Below are positions 59,717 to 64,000 of a stretch of DNA of 64,000 bases, piece after piece. Origin of the DNA: Nitrospinaceae bacterium. Lineage in GTDB: Bacteria; Nitrospinota; Nitrospinia; Nitrospinales; Nitrospinaceae. The notes beneath the pieces are model-generated. The model was not told the DNA's origin. It did not search any database and saw only the letters and a program-made list of their open reading frames with translations. Location: positions 62,001-126,000 of the forward strand of contig JAHELC010000003.1 in the NCBI GenBank assembly GCA_024644405.1, in the 5' to 3' direction. Within the stretch, counting starts at the first letter, position 1, and each line of letters begins with the position of its first letter. Both the position numbers and the translations under genes were made by a program.

Positions 59717-60501
59717 GAAAGAAACAACCGCTCGGCCAGAATTTCCTGACCGATCCGCAAATCGCGTCCGAGATTGTCCGCCTGGCTCACATTCAGCCGG
59801 AAGGACGGGTGGTGGAGATCGGCCCCGGCAAAGGTATCCTGACCCAACACCTGCTGGAGCAGGCCGGGTCCCTGCTGGCCGTGGAAGTCGACCCCAGATT
59901 GTGTGGACTCCTGCGCCGGCAGTTCGGCAAACATCCCAAATTCCAGCTGGTGGAAGCCAACGCCATGACCTACGACTACAGCGCTGCCGGGAATTGCTAT
60001 CAGGTGGTATCGAACCTGCCCTATTACGCCGCCATGCCCATCATGAAACGTTTGATCCACTACAAGGAACATATTACAGACATGACGCTGATGCTCCAGA
60101 AAGAAGTGGTGGACCGCCTGGTCGCCCGGCCGGAGACCAAAGCCTACGGTTCGCTCTCGGTGTTCACTCAGTTCCACTGCCGGGTGGAGCGTCTTCTGGA
60201 AGTGAAAAGGGATGCGTTCTACCCGCCACCTAAGGTGCATTCGTCGGTGATCCGGCTGACTCCCCTGAAGCAGCCGCCGGTGACCGTTGATAACCTCAAA
60301 ACCTTTCACCATGTGGTGAACACGGCTTTTTTTCACAAGCGGAAAATGCTCCGGAACAACCTGAAAGGTTTGAACAAGCCGTATCACATGGATATAAAAA
60401 AAATAGAAGCCGCGGGCATTCAGCTGGACCGCCGGGGAGAAACCCTGACGCTGGAAGAATTCGCCGCACTCGCCAACCTGATCGAGGCGAACCATGACTG
60501 A
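59713..60501 (+). CDS. rsmA: 16S rRNA dimethyladenosine transferase
   Basis: Dimethylates A1518 and A1519 of 16S rRNA, a late small-subunit maturation step. A 262-aa protein with QNFLTDPQIASEIVRLA at the start, motif I EIGPGKGILTQHLL (about 36-49), and NLPYYAAMPIMKRLIHYKEH (about 101-120), the catalytic NLPY motif, followed by LMLQKEVVDRLVARP and FYPPPKVHSSVIRL. Overlaps pdxA by four bases and the cobA-hemD gene by eight, so it is in one operon with them. Also known as ksgA. Confidence 0.97.
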   Translation: MRKKQPLGQNFLTDPQIASEIVRLAHIQPEGRVVEIGPGKGILTQHLLEQAGSLLAVEVDPRLCGLLRRQFGKHPKFQLVEANAMTYDYSAAGNCYQVVSNLPYYAAMPIMKRLIHYKEHITDMTLMLQKEVVDRLVARPETKAYGSLSVFTQFHCRVERLLEVKRDAFYPPPKVHSSVIRLTPLKQPPVTVDNLKTFHHVVNTAFFHKRKMLRNNLKGLNKPYHMDIKKIEAAGIQLDRRGETLTLEEFAALANLIEANHD

Positions 60502-62026
60502 TCGCCCGCACACAACCGGAAAAGTCGCGCTGGTCGGCGCCGGGCCCGGAGACGAAGGCCTGCTGACCCTGCGGGGCAAGGAGTGGCTGGAACGGGCGGA
60601 CGTGGTTATTTACGACCATCTGGCCAACAAACGGCTCCTGCGCTTCGCCCCACCGGGAACCGAGTTCATCTACGCCGGTAAAAAAGAAGGACGGGTTACA
60701 CTCTCGCAGGACCAGATCAATGTCCTGTTGATCGAAAAAGCGAGGCTTGGCAAAATCGTCGTGCGGCTGAAAGGCGGTGATCCGTTCATCTTCGGACGGG
60801 GTGGCGAGGAAACCCAGGCCCTCACGCAAGCCGGCATTCCGTTTGTCGTCGTACCGGGAGTCACCTCCCCCATCGGCGTCGCGGCTTATGCGGGAATCCC
60901 ATTGACCCACCGCGACTTTTCCTCGACGCTCTCGATCATCACCGGGAGCAACGAAAAAGGGAAAGAAGATGCGCATATCGACTGGGAAAAAATCGCCAGC
61001 CGTTCGGGGACCCTTATTTTTTTGATGGGCGCACGCAAATTGAAACGCATCACCGAAAATCTGATGAAGTTCGGCAAAGATCCCGACACGCCGATTGCGG
61101 TGATCCAGTGGGGCACAACCTACCGGCAAAAAACCTGGACAGGAACACTGAACACCATCGTCGAGATCGCCTCGAAGGAAAATATCAAACCGCCGGCATT
61201 GACCATCGTTGGCGAAGTCGTTAATTTGAAACCGCACACCGACTGGTACGAAACCCTGCCGCTGTTCGGCAAGACCGTCGTCATCACCCGCCCGGAAGAG
61301 CAATCGGAAGCTTTCATGCAGGGATTGTTGGAACGCGGCGCCGAACCGTTTATGTTCCCGGTCATCGAAACCGTACCTCCGGAGGATTGGAAACCGCTGG
61401 ACCAGGCGATTCAGAAACTGGACAGCTACGATGGATTGATCTTCACCAGTGTCAACGGGGTGAAGTTTTTCATGCGGCGCCTCAAAGAAAAGGAAAAGGA
61501 TGTTCGCGAACTGAAGGGGTTGCGACTGTACGCTATCGGGCCCAAAACCGAGCGGGCGGTGAATGCACTGGGCATAAAGGTGGACGTCGTGCCGGAAGAT
61601 TATGTTGCCGAATCGTTGATCAAAAGCCTCGGAAAAGAAAACATCAAAGGTAAGAAATTTTTACTGCCGCGCGCCGCTGTCGCCCGCGAAACCCTGCCCG
61701 ATCAATTGCGGGCCCAGGGCGCTGTCATCGATGTCGCTCCCGCCTACCGGACCGTCCGTCCACAAACCGATACCGATGAATTGATCCGCCGTTTAAAGGA
61801 AGGCAGCATTCATGCGGTTACATTCACCTCATCCTCCACGGTGACGCATTTCATGGACTTGATCGGCGGGAAACTCAAGCCGCAACTTGCAAAAATCGCC
61901 GTCGCCTGTATCGGCCCGGTCACCGCCAAAACCGCCGAGAACGCCGGATTGAAGGTCGATATCATGGCCGAAGAATATACCGTCGACGGCCTGATCGCGG
62001 AGCTGGAAAAGCACTTCGGGAAATAG
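60494..62026 (+). CDS. Uroporphyrinogen-III C-methyltransferase / uroporphyrinogen-III synthase fusion
   Basis: A 510-aa fusion of two tetrapyrrole enzymes. Residues 1-250 are CobA/SUMT: LVGAGPGDEGLLTLRGKEWL (about 14-33), VVRLKGGDPFIFGRGGEETQ (about 92-111) and PLTHRDFSSTLSIITGS (about 135-151). Residues about 255-510 are HemD: KTVVITRPEEQSEAFMQGLL, GLIFTSVNGVKFFMRRL and VTFTSSSTVTHFMDLIGGK. Together they make uroporphyrinogen III and divert part to siroheme or cobalamin. The start overlaps rsmA by eight bases. Confidence 0.95.
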   Translation: MTDRPHTTGKVALVGAGPGDEGLLTLRGKEWLERADVVIYDHLANKRLLRFAPPGTEFIYAGKKEGRVTLSQDQINVLLIEKARLGKIVVRLKGGDPFIFGRGGEETQALTQAGIPFVVVPGVTSPIGVAAYAGIPLTHRDFSSTLSIITGSNEKGKEDAHIDWEKIASRSGTLIFLMGARKLKRITENLMKFGKDPDTPIAVIQWGTTYRQKTWTGTLNTIVEIASKENIKPPALTIVGEVVNLKPHTDWYETLPLFGKTVVITRPEEQSEAFMQGLLERGAEPFMFPVIETVPPEDWKPLDQAIQKLDSYDGLIFTSVNGVKFFMRRLKEKEKDVRELKGLRLYAIGPKTERAVNALGIKVDVVPEDYVAESLIKSLGKENIKGKKFLLPRAAVARETLPDQLRAQGAVIDVAPAYRTVRPQTDTDELIRRLKEGSIHAVTFTSSSTVTHFMDLIGGKLKPQLAKIAVACIGPVTAKTAENAGLKVDIMAEEYTVDGLIAELEKHFGK

Positions 62027-62188
62027 AGCAAACCTCTCAACCTATTGATACTTATACCCTTTTTATCCGCCTAACGGTTGGATTTTATAAACGAGCGCAT
62101 CTCCATCCGTCGCGAGGACGTTAAAATTTTGTTTCGATCTTGAAACAGGGTACAATTTCTTCCATCAATTGATATAAGGAATTGTTTT

Positions 62189-62542
62189 ATGACCATGCGA
62201 TCCATCCGCGTCAGCCATATACTTTTGACCACCGAAGATTTGGCCCTGACGATCCATGACATGTTGAAAGAAATCGACGACCAGGAGTTGCTGTTCAAAA
62301 CGTTCGGGCGTCTGGCGAAAAAATACAGCGCCTGCGGCACCCGTGACAAGGGCGGCGATCTCGGATTTCTCGAGTTCAACACCAACGCCAAGGAACTGGA
62401 AGACGCCGCCATGGAAGCCGCTCAGGGCGAGGTCGGCGGACCGGTGAAAAGCAAATTCGGTTTTCACGTGTTCATCATCACCGAGGAAGAACAGATGGGG
62501 GATACGGGGATCGACGGCATTCACCAGGTCACACTCCGCTAA
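62189..62542 (+). CDS. Small parvulin-type peptidyl-prolyl isomerase
   Basis: A 117-aa stand-alone parvulin: VSHILLTTEDLALTIHDML at the N-terminus, FGRLAKKYSACGTRDKGGDL (about 38-57) and VGGPVKSKFGFHVFIITEEE (about 83-102). It corresponds to one catalytic domain without chaperone parts. AAGGA lies nine bases before the ATG; MRSIRV (third codon) is an alternative start. No signal peptide. It is one of five PPIase genes in the window. Confidence 0.88.
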   Translation: MTMRSIRVSHILLTTEDLALTIHDMLKEIDDQELLFKTFGRLAKKYSACGTRDKGGDLGFLEFNTNAKELEDAAMEAAQGEVGGPVKSKFGFHVFIITEEEQMGDTGIDGIHQVTLR

Positions 62543-62639
62543 CCGCCCTTTACAGGGCAGGATACTTGCTGACCGTTGACAACAAGCGATAGTCGTTGAG
62601 CGCTTAAAAAACTGGACCCCCTGCATACCACATTTTCCC

Positions 62640-63710
62640 ATGATTGAATCCATATTGAAGAAGGCACTCGAAGGCCAGCGTATTGACGGCGCCGAAGCGT
62701 TGCAGTTGTTTGCGTGCACGGACATGAACCTGCTCGGCAACGTGGCAACGCGTCTTGCCCGCAAGCGACGGGAAACCGACGACAACGTGGTGACTTACAT
62801 TATCGACCGCAACATCAATTACACCAATGTCTGCATCACCGACTGTTCGTTCTGTGCCTTTTACCGTCACGAAGGCCATGACGAAGCCTATGTTCTGCCG
62901 TTCGAAACCATTGCAAAAAAAATTGAAGAGATGATCGCTATCGGCGGCCGACAGATTTTAATGCAGGGCGGGCACCACAAGGATTTGCGCATTGATTATT
63001 TCGAGGATCTGTTCAGGCGCATCAAGGAACGGTTCGATGTTCACCTGCACGCGCTGTCTCCGCCGGAGATCGTGCACACCAGTAAAATTTCCAAAATCCC
63101 GCTGAAGGAAACGCTGGAGCGTTTGATCGCAGCGGGGTTGGATTCCATTCCCGGAGGCGGCGGGGAAATCCTGGTCGACCGCGTGCGCAAGATCATCAGT
63201 CCCAAAAAATGTTCCGCCGACCAATGGCTGGAGGTGATGGACCAGGCGCACCAGCTGGGTCTCGCGACCACTGCCACCATGATGTACGGCCATGTCGAAA
63301 CGCTGGAGGAACGCGTCGAACACCTTCTGCGTATCCGCGATCAACAGGACAAGACCGACGGATTCACCGCTTTTATTCCGTGGCCGTTTCAACCCGGACA
63401 CACGGAACTGGCGGTTCAGATCAATCCGCAACCCAACACAGGGCTGGACTATCTGCGTACCCTCGCCATCTCCCGCATCGTGCTGGACAACATCGACAAC
63501 ATCCAGTCCTCGTGGGTCACGCAGGGACCGAAGATCGGCCAGATGGCTTTGTATTACGGCGCGAACGATATGGGAAGCGTGATGATGGAGGAAAACGTGG
63601 TGTCCGCCGCTGGCACGACGTATGATCTCGACGAAAAGGAAATCTGCAGGTTGATCATCGACAGCGGACACACGCCCCAGAAAAGGAATATGCGCTACGA
63701 ATTTGTCTGA
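62640..63710 (+). CDS. mqnC: Cyclic dehypoxanthinyl futalosine synthase (radical SAM)
   Basis: Catalyses ring formation in the futalosine route to menaquinone. A 356-aa radical SAM enzyme: NYTNVCITDCSFCAFYRHEG (about 60-79) holds the CX3CX2C cluster motif, GGRQILMQGGHHKDLRIDYF (about 102-121) and GLDSIPGGGGEILVDRVRKI (about 166-185) are conserved MqnC features, and AAGTTYDLDE (about 323) is near the end. No other mqn gene is in the window. It suggests that the organism makes menaquinone by the futalosine pathway. Confidence 0.95.
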   Translation: MIESILKKALEGQRIDGAEALQLFACTDMNLLGNVATRLARKRRETDDNVVTYIIDRNINYTNVCITDCSFCAFYRHEGHDEAYVLPFETIAKKIEEMIAIGGRQILMQGGHHKDLRIDYFEDLFRRIKERFDVHLHALSPPEIVHTSKISKIPLKETLERLIAAGLDSIPGGGGEILVDRVRKIISPKKCSADQWLEVMDQAHQLGLATTATMMYGHVETLEERVEHLLRIRDQQDKTDGFTAFIPWPFQPGHTELAVQINPQPNTGLDYLRTLAISRIVLDNIDNIQSSWVTQGPKIGQMALYYGANDMGSVMMEENVVSAAGTTYDLDEKEICRLIIDSGHTPQKRNMRYEFV

Positions 63711-63711
63711 T

Positions 63712-64000
63712 TCAAGTGTAGGCGGGAGATTTTTTGTACCAGCCAATACCCCGGCGCATGAGGACGTTGATTACCGCCGCCGCCGGCACCGCCAGAAAGA
63801 CGCCGAGCAAACCGAACAGCTCCGCACCCACCAGTACCGCCAGCATGATCGCTACCGGATGCAGTCCGACTTGATTCCCCACCACGCGGGGAGTGATGAC
63901 CATGCCTTCCAGCATCTGCACCACACCGAAAACTGCGACCACTCCCAGTACCGGGCCCCATTCCTGATACTGCAGAAAGGTCAACAGCACCGCCGGCACC
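63712..64000 (-). CDS. AI-2E-family permease-like protein, C-terminal part only
   Basis: The gene continues past the window end; 95 or so C-terminal residues are seen. EWGPVLGVVAVFGVVQMLEG, GMVITPRVVGNQVGLHPVAI and LLGVFLAVPAAAVINVLMRR match the last helices of the AI-2E family transporter group (PerM/YdiK-like), with the typical P-x-x-x-G-x-x-x-x-L-H-P turn. Convergent with mqnC, with one base between stops. Substrate cannot be told from this part. Confidence 0.85.
   Translation of the reverse strand, partial: VPAVLLTFLQYQEWGPVLGVVAVFGVVQMLEGMVITPRVVGNQVGLHPVAIMLAVLVGAELFGLLGVFLAVPAAAVINVLMRRGIGWYKKSPAYT

Noticed and set aside
1-64000. tRNA, rRNA, tmRNA or CRISPR loci
   Set aside because: No T-loop and acceptor pairing, rRNA-like stretch, or regularly spaced direct repeats were found by eye.

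Overview
The window looks like chromosome of a marine, nitrite-oxidising Nitrospinota-type bacterium (Nitrospina or a relative). This is inferred, not proven by a marker gene. The clues are: a two-haem cytochrome with a C-terminal domain like the gamma subunit of the ethylbenzene dehydrogenase / nitrite oxidoreductase family; a lipoprotein copper nitrite reductase (NirK) opposite a sigma-54 activator; a MobB-MobA fusion next to MoeA for Mo-bis-MGD; futalosine-route MqnC; a CruF-type carotenoid gene; an ATP-type PEP carboxykinase; and Gram-negative envelope genes (MlaC, porins, SurA-like chaperone). No rRNA, tRNA, CRISPR, phage or IS gene was found.

Layout. 1-3 kb: serA (5' end outside the window), a parvulin and a SEC-C protein. 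3.1-12.3 kb, minus strand: an accessory block with nine DUF1566/Lcl domains in eight genes, plus a thioredoxin-fold CPYT protein, an LRR protein, a TPR protein, an NHL propeller and two proteins of unknown function. 12.6-18.3 kb, plus strand: a cobalamin-type radical SAM enzyme, a TPR protein, a MidA-like methyltransferase and a second radical SAM enzyme. 18.5-20 kb: a second acidic-headed NHL-type propeller. 20-24.6 kb: NxrC-like cytochrome, PhnC/PhnD-type transporter parts without a permease, and a small cytochrome c. 24.9-35.5 kb: membrane glycosyltransferase, Cys-less DJ-1 homologue, STAS-like protein, two cyclophilins, TgpA-like transglutaminase, three small beta-barrels, a tandem DUF3365 cytochrome and MlaC. 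36-41.3 kb: sigma-54 activator, nirK, mobBA and moeA. 41.3-49.4 kb: FG-GAP/FlgT-like protein, alginate-export-type porin, SurA-like PPIase, CruF-like protein, YajQ and a LOG-family protein. 49.7-53.7 kb: cNMP-binding protein, two glycosyltransferases (one frameshifted), a methyltransferase and a frameshifted small gene. 53.7-64 kb: housekeeping genes: RNase Z-like, prfB with its programmed frameshift, spermidine synthase-like, pckA, pdxA-rsmA-cobA/hemD, a parvulin, mqnC and an AI-2E-family permease (cut by the window end).

How parts may work together. MobBA and MoeA would supply the molybdenum cofactor needed by nitrite oxidoreductase, and the NxrC-like cytochrome would carry its electrons. 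NirK has a sigma-54-like promoter, and an activator gene ends 92 bp from the end of nirK, so control of one by the other is plausible. The DUF1566/NHL/TPR/LRR block is the least explained part: most of its products lack signal peptides, several have very acidic N-termini, and it adjoins radical SAM and methyltransferase genes. It is the best candidate here for an undescribed system.

Starts were chosen from Shine-Dalgarno-like sequences and signal peptides by eye. Family names come from motif recognition without database searches.
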